The position numbers and the translations under genes are program-made. A stretch of DNA of 11,511 bases. It comes from Patescibacteria group bacterium (GTDB taxonomy: Bacteria > Patescibacteriota > JACMRA01). The stretch spans positions 1 to 11,511 of the forward strand of contig JAOZKL010000015.1 of NCBI GenBank assembly GCA_029935375.1, written 5' to 3'. The notes beneath the pieces are model-generated. The model was not told the origin of the DNA. It did no database searches and worked only from the letters and a program-made list of their open reading frames with translations. This document shows, piece by piece, positions 1 through 5,890 of the stretch. The first letter of the stretch is position 1. Each line of letters begins with the position of its first letter.

Positions 1-75
1 ACTATTTTTCAACTTAATCAAATCAAGTGTTGCACTTCGGTTGACAATTTAAGAACTACATCTTGACAAAATCGA

Positions 76-106
76 TTGAAACAGTAAGTATTGTTTTGTT
101 TATATA
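76..106 (+). promoter_or_regulatory. Probable sigma70-type promoter of the ybaB-like gene
   Basis: TTGAAA at 76-81 is followed by an AT-rich -10 region, TTTATA at 99-104 (17-nt spacer) overlapping TATATA at 101-106. Transcription would start near 112, leaving a leader of about 14 nt before the ATG at 126. Leaders of this length are inferred for most other genes in the window. Two further TTGACA hexamers at 41-46 and 63-68 lie just upstream and could belong to alternative promoters, for example 63-68 with TAAGTA at 85-90. Which one is used cannot be decided from sequence. Confidence 0.5.
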
Positions 107-125
107 AAACTAAAATATTTTTAAT

Positions 126-494
126 ATGTTCAAAGGTGTAAAAAATGCAGCAAAGATGGTTTCATCTGCAAACAAAGCAAAAAAACAACAAGAAAAACTT
201 CAGAAATTACTTAGCTCTGTCAAAGTAACAGGTAATAGTAAAAATGAAAAAGTAAGTGTAGTTATCACAGGAGATCAAAAAATCCAGAAAATAACTATTG
301 ATCCAGCTCTAATATCTTTTGTGTACGAAAATTTCACATCACAAGGAAAAGAAGATAGTATGATGTCAAAATCTATTATTGAAGCGGTGGACGATGCTAT
401 TGGCAAGGTTCAAGGAGAGGTTGTAAAAAAAGTACAAGAAAGCGGATCAATGGGAGATCTAATGGGTATGTTACAAGCTGCTAGTGGAATGTAA
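126..494 (+). CDS. YbaB/EbfC-family nucleoid-associated protein
   Basis: This 122-residue protein matches the YbaB/EbfC family of small dimeric DNA-binding proteins that coat or bridge the nucleoid. It has a Lys/Gln-rich N-terminal helix (about 8-30), then the characteristic core strand pair (about 33-60) with VVITGD and KITIDP, and a long C-terminal helix (about 80-106) where the family has its acidic and alanine-rich dimerisation helix. The Met-rich tail is also typical. It is slightly longer than the usual 100-110 residues because of a small insertion near 62-80. The start at 126 follows a short AT-rich leader without a Shine-Dalgarno motif. In many bacteria ybaB lies between dnaX and recR. 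Neither is seen here, and the gene appears monocistronic with its own promoter and terminator. The family assignment is firm; its role in this organism is inferred. Confidence 0.88.
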   Translation: MFKGVKNAAKMVSSANKAKKQQEKLQKLLSSVKVTGNSKNEKVSVVITGDQKIQKITIDPALISFVYENFTSQGKEDSMMSKSIIEAVDDAIGKVQGEVVKKVQESGSMGDLMGMLQAASGM

Positions 495-524
495 ATAGAA
501 TCTAATATAATACAGAGTCTTAAT

Positions 525-556
525 AAAAAAACTCAGTTTATTTTGGGTTTTTTTTA
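525..556 (+). terminator. Rho-independent terminator after the ybaB-like gene
   Basis: An A-tract plus CTC (525-534) can pair with GGG plus a T-tract (545-554) around a 10-nt loop. This gives roughly ten base pairs, including one G-T wobble, and merges into eight consecutive Ts. The stem is AT-rich and therefore weak, but its position 30 nt after the stop codon and the T-run fit an intrinsic terminator. Confidence 0.6.
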
Positions 557-602
557 TTTTAACAGATTATTTCATAAAGAGTATCGAAGTAAAACAAAAA
601 CA

Positions 603-631
603 TTGACAAAAGCTAAATATTAACTTCTTAT
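603..631 (+). promoter_or_regulatory. Probable promoter of the membrane protein / methyltransferase unit
   Basis: A perfect -35 hexamer TTGACA at 603-608 is followed after 17 nt by TCTTAT at 626-631, a modest -10. The predicted start near 638 lies downstream of the ATG at 630, so this promoter argues for the second in-frame ATG at 642 as the true start. The -35 is convincing; the -10 is weak. Confidence 0.5.
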
Positions 632-641
632 GTTAAACGAT

Positions 642-896
642 ATGAATTATTCAGAAATTTCATTATACATAGGAATATTAGGAATGTTGTTGATATTATT
701 TGCTTTTTTATTAAATCAGCTAAATATCTGGAAAAACGACAACATAAGATATGATGTAGTGAATTTCATTGGAAGTTTGTTTCTAGTTATCTATGCTATT
801 GAAGGTAAAATGATTCCGTTTCTAATACTTAACTTAGTATGGACATTATATTCTGCTGTAGATATAGTAAAAGATATAAGAAAAATGAAAAAATAA
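642..896 (+). CDS. Small three-helix membrane protein, CBU_0592-like family
   Basis: This 84-residue, very hydrophobic protein has three predicted membrane helices at about 5-25, 38-53 and 57-73. A short polar loop sits between helices 1 and 2, and the tail is Lys-rich and presumably cytoplasmic. The pattern of RYDVVNFIGS followed by a small-residue-rich turn and LILNLVW resembles the CBU_0592-like family of uncharacterised bacterial membrane proteins, which has a half-SWEET-like three-helix layout. No transport substrate can be deduced. The frame is also open from ATG 630, which would add four residues. I chose 642 because the upstream TTGACA-N17 promoter would place the transcript start between the two ATGs. 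The gene is followed after only 4 nt by the methyltransferase gene, so the two are almost certainly co-transcribed. Confidence 0.75.
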   Translation: MNYSEISLYIGILGMLLILFAFLLNQLNIWKNDNIRYDVVNFIGSLFLVIYAIEGKMIPFLILNLVWTLYSAVDIVKDIRKMKK

Positions 897-900
897 TATT

Positions 901-2058
901 ATGAAATACTTTTATAGATTAGGACACATTCCAGAGCTTGGAAAAATAGAATATAAATCTGTCAGTGAGTCTGAAATTGAAAACAGCACCACAAAATGGA
1001 TTATTACAGATAACTCAGTAAATACACACAAAACAGGATCCTTGGTATTTGGAGGTGTTGTGCACCATATATGGAACCAAAAAACACTTAATCTAAAAGA
1101 CTTTCAAAAAACTTTGTCAAATATAATAAAAGAGTCAGATGGCAAATATAAAAAAGTGGGATTTGCGGTGCTTCCAAAATTAAGAAACAATCTTTTACAA
1201 CAGATAAAAAAAGCTGGTGCAAAGAAGATAAATATAATATCTAGATCTGAACCAAACTTTGGCAATTGGAAAGGCTTGAAACACTGGTTTATTACATTCT
1301 CCATTGATGATAAAATATATCTCGGAGAAATTACAAGCTTTAGTAATCAAGAATTTTGGGCTAAATTAGACACAAAATTACCACATCTCGATATGAAAAG
1401 AGGTATAATAAATCTTAAACTAGCTCGTAGTCTCAACAATCTTACCAAGAATAAGAATGTATACGATCCGTTCTGTGGACAGGGCAGATTATTAATAAGC
1501 GCGATGGATATAAAGACTAACTATATAGCTAGCGATATTGATGAAGAAGTCTTACCAGAACTACAAAAGAACTACGAAAAAGCAGTTCAAGTTTGGACAA
1601 ATAAATGGCAATATATTGAAAAAAATGACGATATAAAACTAGCAACTATTAATTCCATTGAAGCAATTGGCGCCCAACAAATTGACACATTAAAGAATGA
1701 TAATCTAAAAGATTTTAGTATTGTTACAGAAGGTTATTTGGGCAAAACTTTCGGCAAAAATCCAAAATTGAAAGAAATAACAGAACAGTGGGAGAAGATA
1801 AAAAATATATGGATAAATACTATCAGAAAATCAGAAGAAGTGGGTATAAAAGAAATTGTGTTTTGCTTGCCATATTATCCAAGTTATAGACCACCAGGTT
1901 CTAACAAAGTAGAGCCATTGATACCAGATTTTATACAAGATCTGAATGAAGGCACTGATTACCAATATGAAAAACTTGGAGATGAAACAGAATATATATT
2001 ATATACAAGAAAAGATAGCAGGACAGGACATCTTATTTTAAAATTAACAAAGCGATAA
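901..2058 (+). CDS. Trm11/UPF0020-like SAM-dependent RNA methyltransferase
   Basis: This 385-residue protein has a Rossmann-type class I methyltransferase domain in its second half. Motif I is DPFCGQG (189-195), and the acidic loop ASDID (210-214) would bind the ribose of S-adenosylmethionine. The segment just before the domain (about 166-181, KRGIINLKLARSL) is the conserved entry helix of Trm11/TrmG10-like tRNA guanosine N2-methyltransferases. The N-terminal 150 residues occupy the place of the RNA-binding THUMP-type region but are too divergent for me to assign by eye. The tail (368-382, YTRKDSRTGHLILKL) also fits the family. The usual catalytic D/N-PP-Y motif is absent: the corresponding strand ends in TEGYLG (276-281). 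The substrate is therefore uncertain. tRNA is most likely, but another RNA or DNA is possible. It is the second gene of a two-gene unit with the small membrane protein. Confidence 0.8.
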   Translation: MKYFYRLGHIPELGKIEYKSVSESEIENSTTKWIITDNSVNTHKTGSLVFGGVVHHIWNQKTLNLKDFQKTLSNIIKESDGKYKKVGFAVLPKLRNNLLQQIKKAGAKKINIISRSEPNFGNWKGLKHWFITFSIDDKIYLGEITSFSNQEFWAKLDTKLPHLDMKRGIINLKLARSLNNLTKNKNVYDPFCGQGRLLISAMDIKTNYIASDIDEEVLPELQKNYEKAVQVWTNKWQYIEKNDDIKLATINSIEAIGAQQIDTLKNDNLKDFSIVTEGYLGKTFGKNPKLKEITEQWEKIKNIWINTIRKSEEVGIKEIVFCLPYYPSYRPPGSNKVEPLIPDFIQDLNEGTDYQYEKLGDETEYILYTRKDSRTGHLILKLTKR

Positions 2059-2076
2059 GTTCTGTTAATCAGAACT
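2058..2076. terminator. Hairpin over two convergent stop codons, possible bidirectional terminator
   Basis: A perfect 7-bp inverted repeat, AGTTCTG at 2058-2064 and CAGAACT at 2070-2076, has a 5-nt loop. It begins in the last base of the rightward stop codon and covers the leftward stop codon at 2065-2067. It lies between two converging genes, where a bidirectional terminator would be expected. Neither side has a strong T-tract, so it may be only a weak terminator or an mRNA 3'-end stabiliser. Confidence 0.45.
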
Positions 2077-2331
2077 GTTTAGACTAACAACATCAGAAGG
2101 TGTTGTTGATAGTTTTCTTTCGAAATCTTCTTTATGGTCAGCATAGTAACCACTTACGGCCATACGAATTATATCTATATCTTTCAATAGCGGGTACTTA
2201 CCATGCATATTACTAAGAATTACTTCAAAATCCTTATCTATTGTTAAATTTATTCTCTTTGTTTTTGATCTAGACCTAACTGTGATCTTACGAGCCGTAG
2301 ACTGACCAATCTCTTCTTCTTTTGATGACAT
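2065..2331 (-). CDS. Small ribbon-helix-helix-like putative DNA-binding protein
   Basis: This protein has 88 residues. After a polar, basic N-terminal tail (1-25) comes a short amphipathic strand KRINLTID (25-32), a helix (about 33-43), a turn, and a second helix (about 50-63). This strand-helix-helix order and spacing match ribbon-helix-helix (Arc/CopG-type) repressors. In these, the strand of a dimer enters the DNA major groove and the alternate polar residues of the strand (here R26, N28, T30) read bases. The C-terminal 25 residues are polar and probably flexible. No toxin gene accompanies it, so it is more likely an orphan regulator than an antitoxin. It has its own strong promoter and converges on the methyltransferase gene. 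The fold is predicted by eye only, and no target operator was identified. Confidence 0.6.
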   Translation of the reverse strand: MSSKEEEIGQSTARKITVRSRSKTKRINLTIDKDFEVILSNMHGKYPLLKDIDIIRMAVSGYYADHKEDFERKLSTTPSDVVSLNSSD

Positions 2332-2358
2332 AATAAATATTATAAAATATTAATACAA

Positions 2359-2387
2359 CATATACCATATAATACAAAAGATGTCAA
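2359..2387 (-). promoter_or_regulatory. Promoter of the ribbon-helix-helix-like gene
   Basis: On the minus strand TTGACA (2387-2382), an exact 17-nt spacer and TATATG (2364-2359) form a near-consensus sigma70-type promoter. The predicted start near 2352 gives a leader of about 21 nt before the ATG at 2331. Confidence 0.7.
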
Positions 2388-2416
2388 AGAGTTACAATAA
2401 GCAACATATAATAATT

Positions 2417-3259
2417 TTAGCTGTTAGATGTTTTTATTATATTCTCTAGAAGTGAAACAACTGTCATCGGCCCTACACCACCAGGAACAGGCGTAATAAA
2501 AGAAGCTTTTTCTTTCACATTATCAAAATCAACATCGCCAACAATCTTCCCATTAATATTCCTGTTCATACCAACGTCAACAATAACAACTCCACTTTTT
2601 ACCATATCAGCAGTAATTAACTTCTCTTTACCTACAGCAACTATTAGTATATCTGCATGTCTTGTAATTGCTGAGAGGTTTTTTGTCTTACTATTACAAA
2701 CAGTTACAGTCGCTCCTCTATTGATCATCATAATTGCAATAGGTTTCCCTACAATATTTGACCTACCAACAACAACAACCCTTTTTGATACATATTCTAC
2801 ATTATACTCATCTAACAACCTAATAATACCTTTTGAAGTAGCTGGCACCATAACCACATCCTCTAGCTTTTGAGATGCAATAACACTACCAATATTAAAA
2901 GGGTGGAAGCCATCCGCATCTTTCTTGGGATTTATTGCGCTAATAAACTCATTCTGGAACTTCTTCAATTTGTCTGGCAATGGTAGTTGTAAAATGAAAC
3001 CGCTAATCTGATTGTTATTATTCAACTCCGAAATCAAAGACAGCAACTCTTTTTTACTAGCAGATTCTAGCAAATTGAATCTCTTGAAACCAATTGAAGT
3101 CTTTTCACAAGACCTTTCTTTGTTTTTTATATAAGTTTGTGATGCTTTATTGTTACCCACTGAAATAACACCAAGGGTTTTACCCTTGCCAGTTTCAGAG
3201 GTCTCAATTTCTTTAATAATCTTATTTCTGAGTTTCTTGCCATCTAATATCTGATACAT
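2417..3259 (-). CDS. folD: Bifunctional methylene-THF dehydrogenase / methenyl-THF cyclohydrolase
   Basis: FolD interconverts 5,10-methylene-, 5,10-methenyl- and 10-formyl-tetrahydrofolate in the cytoplasm, supplying one-carbon units for purines and formyl-methionine. The 280-residue length is normal. The catalytic region YIKNK (43-47) provides Tyr43 and Lys47. QLPLP (91-95) and KKDADGFHP (112-120) are the folate-site motifs with the conserved Gln and Asp. GRSNIVGKP (165-173) is the dinucleotide-binding loop, and PVPGGVGPMT (257-266) is the family signature near the C-terminus. Two usual positions differ: the PCTP motif reads PATS (139-142), and Arg49 replaces the second Lys of the YxxxKxK motif. 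All catalytic residues are present, so activity is expected. The gene is monocistronic, with a near-consensus promoter that leaves a leader of only about 11 nt and no Shine-Dalgarno motif. Confidence 0.96.
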   Translation of the reverse strand: MYQILDGKKLRNKIIKEIETSETGKGKTLGVISVGNNKASQTYIKNKERSCEKTSIGFKRFNLLESASKKELLSLISELNNNNQISGFILQLPLPDKLKKFQNEFISAINPKKDADGFHPFNIGSVIASQKLEDVVMVPATSKGIIRLLDEYNVEYVSKRVVVVGRSNIVGKPIAIMMINRGATVTVCNSKTKNLSAITRHADILIVAVGKEKLITADMVKSGVVIVDVGMNRNINGKIVGDVDFDNVKEKASFITPVPGGVGPMTVVSLLENIIKTSNS

Positions 3260-3276
3260 ATAGTTGTAATCATCAA

Positions 3277-3305
3277 AATATACACAATAAAACCATAATT
3301 GTCAA
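3277..3305 (-). promoter_or_regulatory. Strong sigma70-type promoter of folD
   Basis: The minus strand reads TTGACA (3305-3300), a 17-nt spacer, then TATATT (3282-3277), almost the ideal consensus. Transcription would start near 3270, only about 11 nt before the folD start at 3259. It lies directly downstream of the end of the surface operon, so folD need not depend on read-through. Confidence 0.75.
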
Positions 3306-3313
3306 TTATACAT

Positions 3314-3337
3314 AAAAAACTAACTGCAATGAAGCAG
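3314..3337 (-). terminator. Possible weak terminator at the end of the surface operon
   Basis: Reading leftward, CTGC (3337-3334) and GCAG (3327-3324) can form a 4-bp stem with a 6-nt loop, followed a few bases later by six Ts (complement of 3319-3314). The stem is short. It lies about 40 nt beyond the TAA that ends the interrupted FGE frame and just before the folD promoter, which is the expected place for a terminator. Confidence 0.35.
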
Positions 3338-3376
3338 ACCAGCGATATAAGAAGAGAAAATGCGTCTTTAATGTTT

Positions 3377-3556
3377 TTATCTTACAACTCTAAAACCGAA
3401 ATGATCATTCCCTCTAGCTGCTTCTGTGAACCTACAATCAGAAATTTTACACATATCCGCCGGTCTTGGCCACGCTCCATCTATCTTCGTCATCAACAAG
3501 CTAGACCCCATTGCCCTGCAATTATACTGACTGCCCTCTGACTCATTTGTTCTCGT
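3377..3556 (-). pseudogene. C-terminal FGE-domain remnant, in frame after an amber codon
   Basis: The reading frame of the upstream FGE-like gene continues past its TAG (3557-3559) for 59 more sense codons and ends at TAA (3377-3379). The translated piece keeps the typical end of the FGE/sulfatase fold: a small-residue stretch CRAMGSSL, a pair of cysteines spaced C-x4-C (CKISDC), then CRFTEAARG and the signature terminus FGFRVVR. This continuity shows that the gene was, or still is, a full-length FGE-domain protein of 427 positions plus the amber. Without this part the core fold would lack its final strands. It could be a recent nonsense mutation, an assembly or sequencing error, or programmed read-through. 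There is no start codon or ribosome-binding signal suggesting independent translation. Confidence 0.75.
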
Positions 3557-4660
3557 CTATTCTGTAACACCGCCGCCCAAATCATATAACCCATAAGGAT
3601 TGGGCGCAAAACTCATAACGGGCTGTGCATATCCTTTGTGCTTTCCGCCATTTCTAGTTGCTTCTCCATTATAAACACTGTTAGTGTGGTTAATAGTTCC
3701 ATCATCTGTTGAATATATCCTATCTTCATAACCACCTTTTCCAGCCCATTGATATTCCTGATAACTTGGCAATTGATAGCCGTAAAAATCTGCGAAAGCT
3801 TTCGCACCATAATAAGAAATGAAATTAACAGGCCAATTTTCTACTTCGCTTTGTGTGGGAAGAGTAGGATCTTGCGCATCGAGATGGCCCACTAAAGTAA
3901 TATTTTCTTTTATGGTTCCGTCTGCTTCATGAACATCATTTTCATAAAACGAAACCATTGTTTTTCCATCAAGTGGCTCAGCGTCAGCAGGCCAAAAATC
4001 TTGAAGCTCTGCCCAATCAGTTATTTCATCAACAACATCAGGATAAACTGACTTGTCAAAGTAAGATTCCCAGTTAACTTTTTTTGGATCAACCACACTA
4101 AACTCTTTTTTCTGCTGATCATGCTCGATCATAGATCTATTCAGTGGATTCTCCATTTCCCATAATTCATAAACCCCATCGTTATTATGATCTTTTATAA
4201 CTCTATAACCCAGAAGGTCTGTCATAGAATTGCCGTCTTTGTCATACACTAGCCAACTAGTAGCCAATGGCTCATCAATCTGAATAAGATCTTTATCCAA
4301 AGCCTCATTCAAAAAATCTACATATTGCTGGTTTGTAACTTCGGACTCGCTCATTTCAAAACCTCCCAAATCAGGTACTGATTTGAAAATTATTGATGAT
4401 GGAATAGTCGGTGTTTCAGATGTATTATTGGATTCCAAAAGATCATCACTCACTACATCATCTATGTAAATACCGTCGCCTATTCTGCACTGCTCTGGGT
4501 GAGATTCGCTTATCAACCCACCTTCTATTTTGCACTCTTGGTAATTCGTCACTTCCAACTCATCACTATTTCCACCTTGATAGTGTATATAACCTGCAAC
4601 TCCCGATACTAATATAACCGCTATTACTAATACTGTGATTATCGTTGATTTTTTAAACAT
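3557..4660 (-). CDS. Membrane-anchored FGE/SUMF1-like surface protein, cut by in-frame TAG
   Basis: The 367-residue open part begins with an uncleaved-looking membrane anchor (about 6-24), so the rest should lie outside the membrane. Next is a Cys motif, YQECKIEGG to SESHPEQCRIGDG (40-63, C43 and C58), then a low-complexity linker. The FGE-sulfatase (formylglycine-generating enzyme-like) domain begins near 92: GGFEMSESEVTNQQYVDFLN is its N-terminal signature. WPVNFISYYGAKAFADFYG (276-294), QLPSYQEYQWAGKGG (296-310) and NPYGLYDLGGGVTE (354-367) are the core motifs. An insertion of about 150 residues (120-275) contains a textbook EF-hand loop, DHNNDGVYELWE (157-168). The stop at codon 368 sits where the family has the conserved Trp of V-x-E-W, so TGG has apparently become TAG. 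Most FGE-domain proteins are not true formylglycine enzymes, and no sulfatase is seen nearby. It is probably the last gene of the surface operon, 103 nt after the bactofilin-like gene. Confidence 0.8.
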   Translation of the reverse strand: MFKKSTIITVLVIAVILVSGVAGYIHYQGGNSDELEVTNYQECKIEGGLISESHPEQCRIGDGIYIDDVVSDDLLESNNTSETPTIPSSIIFKSVPDLGGFEMSESEVTNQQYVDFLNEALDKDLIQIDEPLATSWLVYDKDGNSMTDLLGYRVIKDHNNDGVYELWEMENPLNRSMIEHDQQKKEFSVVDPKKVNWESYFDKSVYPDVVDEITDWAELQDFWPADAEPLDGKTMVSFYENDVHEADGTIKENITLVGHLDAQDPTLPTQSEVENWPVNFISYYGAKAFADFYGYQLPSYQEYQWAGKGGYEDRIYSTDDGTINHTNSVYNGEATRNGGKHKGYAQPVMSFAPNPYGLYDLGGGVTE

Positions 4661-4763
4661 ACTGTTTTTATTACAACGCAGCCCAATTCATCACATGTTT
4701 TATAGTGAAAAAACAGCATCTTATAAAGTATTACACTAAAAACCAAAAAAGGTTACAAAAAAA

Positions 4764-5852
4764 CTACACATCTTCTCGCAATAAACTCTTATTCACAATT
4801 CTGAAAAATGAAGAAACAAGATATCCAAAATTAGTAGCAAAAAGTATAATATATATGTATCTACCTACAACAGGTACAAGGTTGATAAAATATAAAAATA
4901 TTATAGAAATGATTATAATTATGCCAAATTTTAATTTTATACCAAATGAATTTGCAACAATATTAGCAATAAATATAGGAAGATATATTGAACTAAGAGC
5001 CAAAAAAATCCATATTAAAGCTGTAATCAATATAGTATGCAATAACAAAGCGCCAAAAGTAATTACGGATAATATAAAAAATAATACAGGACCTGCTATA
5101 TACCCTAAACCTTTAAACAAATCAAAGATTATATCAACATTTAATGATATTTCTTTATTTTTCAGTCTCCTTCTCTTGTAAAGAAACAAAGCCAAGACAG
5201 TAGTTAACAATATAGAACCAAAATCCCAAAGCAAGAATTTAACCAACATTGGATTGGAAGTTGTTTTTTCCAGCCCAATGCCCATATAACTAGACCACTG
5301 AAAATAACTACTATCTATTGTTTGCTTGATATCTCCATGAACCTGATCATCAAGACTGTCTCCGGAATAAGAACTATAACCGCCTGAGAAATCTCCTTTG
5401 ACAGCAGAATGACTCATAGAAAAAATATCAGAACCAACTATAAGATCGCCAGCAATCCAGGCATTATCAATCTGAACATTTTGAGCTATTATAATAACAT
5501 CACTAAAATAATATCCAGTTAATCTCACCTCAGAACCAATTACCCTGACTGACCTCTCAACATTAGCAATAGACAAATCGATTTTGTTACCAACAACTAA
5601 AATACCTCCAGTTATACTTTGACTGTTTATGGTTATTCCTTGTCCAACTGCAAAAACATCCTCCTCTATATCAGATTCTATCGAGATATCATTGCCTAAT
5701 GTATAAAGATTTTTCTTTGGCTCGGTTATAATCGTATCTCCTATATTATTTGTATTTACAAAGTCTGCAGCGGATACAGATGGACTAAATAACAGAACAA
5801 TGACAATGAAGGCCAATATAAAATAACTTAAAAAATTTCTTAAAAATAGCAT
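4764..5852 (-). CDS. Exported bactofilin-like beta-helix protein with C-terminal membrane domain
   Basis: This protein has 362 residues. A signal peptide (1-28, cleavage plausible after SVSA) is followed by short repeated strands (about 45-180) such as DVFAVGQGITI, GGILVVGNKID, RSVRVIGSEVRL and GDLIVGSD. These alternate G-x-hydrophobic-hydrophobic turns like a bactofilin or other right-handed beta-helix ('polymer-forming cytoskeletal' type). From about 205 onward there are four or five membrane helices, with a positively charged loop KRRRLKNK (226-233) after the first. Classical bactofilins are cytoplasmic; here the signal peptide predicts that the beta-helix is outside. It may form or organise a surface layer or sense envelope state, but no function is established. 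It lies 38 nt after the pseudo-sortase gene in the same direction and ends in TAG. Confidence 0.7.
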   Translation of the reverse strand: MLFLRNFLSYFILAFIVIVLLFSPSVSAADFVNTNNIGDTIITEPKKNLYTLGNDISIESDIEEDVFAVGQGITINSQSITGGILVVGNKIDLSIANVERSVRVIGSEVRLTGYYFSDVIIIAQNVQIDNAWIAGDLIVGSDIFSMSHSAVKGDFSGGYSSYSGDSLDDQVHGDIKQTIDSSYFQWSSYMGIGLEKTTSNPMLVKFLLWDFGSILLTTVLALFLYKRRRLKNKEISLNVDIIFDLFKGLGYIAGPVLFFILSVITFGALLLHTILITALIWIFLALSSIYLPIFIANIVANSFGIKLKFGIIIIISIIFLYFINLVPVVGRYIYIILFATNFGYLVSSFFRIVNKSLLREDV

Positions 5853-5890
5853 ATCTTTTCTTTTAATTAATTATAAAAATATAAATGAAT

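Noticed and set aside
3299..3541. Rightward 80-codon frame over the end of the FGE-like gene
   Set aside because: It overlaps the in-frame C-terminal FGE remnant on the other strand, which explains the sequence better; no promoter faces this way.
3613..3810. Leftward 65-codon frame inside the FGE-like gene in another frame
   Set aside because: It is an out-of-frame overlap within a well-supported domain and does not resemble a frameshifted part of the protein.
4741..4763. Possible terminator after the bactofilin-like gene (AACC-T6-GGTT on the minus strand)
   Set aside because: The stem is only 4 bp and the run of Ts belongs mostly to the loop; it is too weak to call.
4705..5181. Rightward open frame of 158 codons opposite the bactofilin-like gene
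   Set aside because: It is antisense to the membrane-domain part of that gene. The Lys/Ile/Asn-rich translation is what AT-rich antisense sequence gives, and it lacks any domain or promoter.
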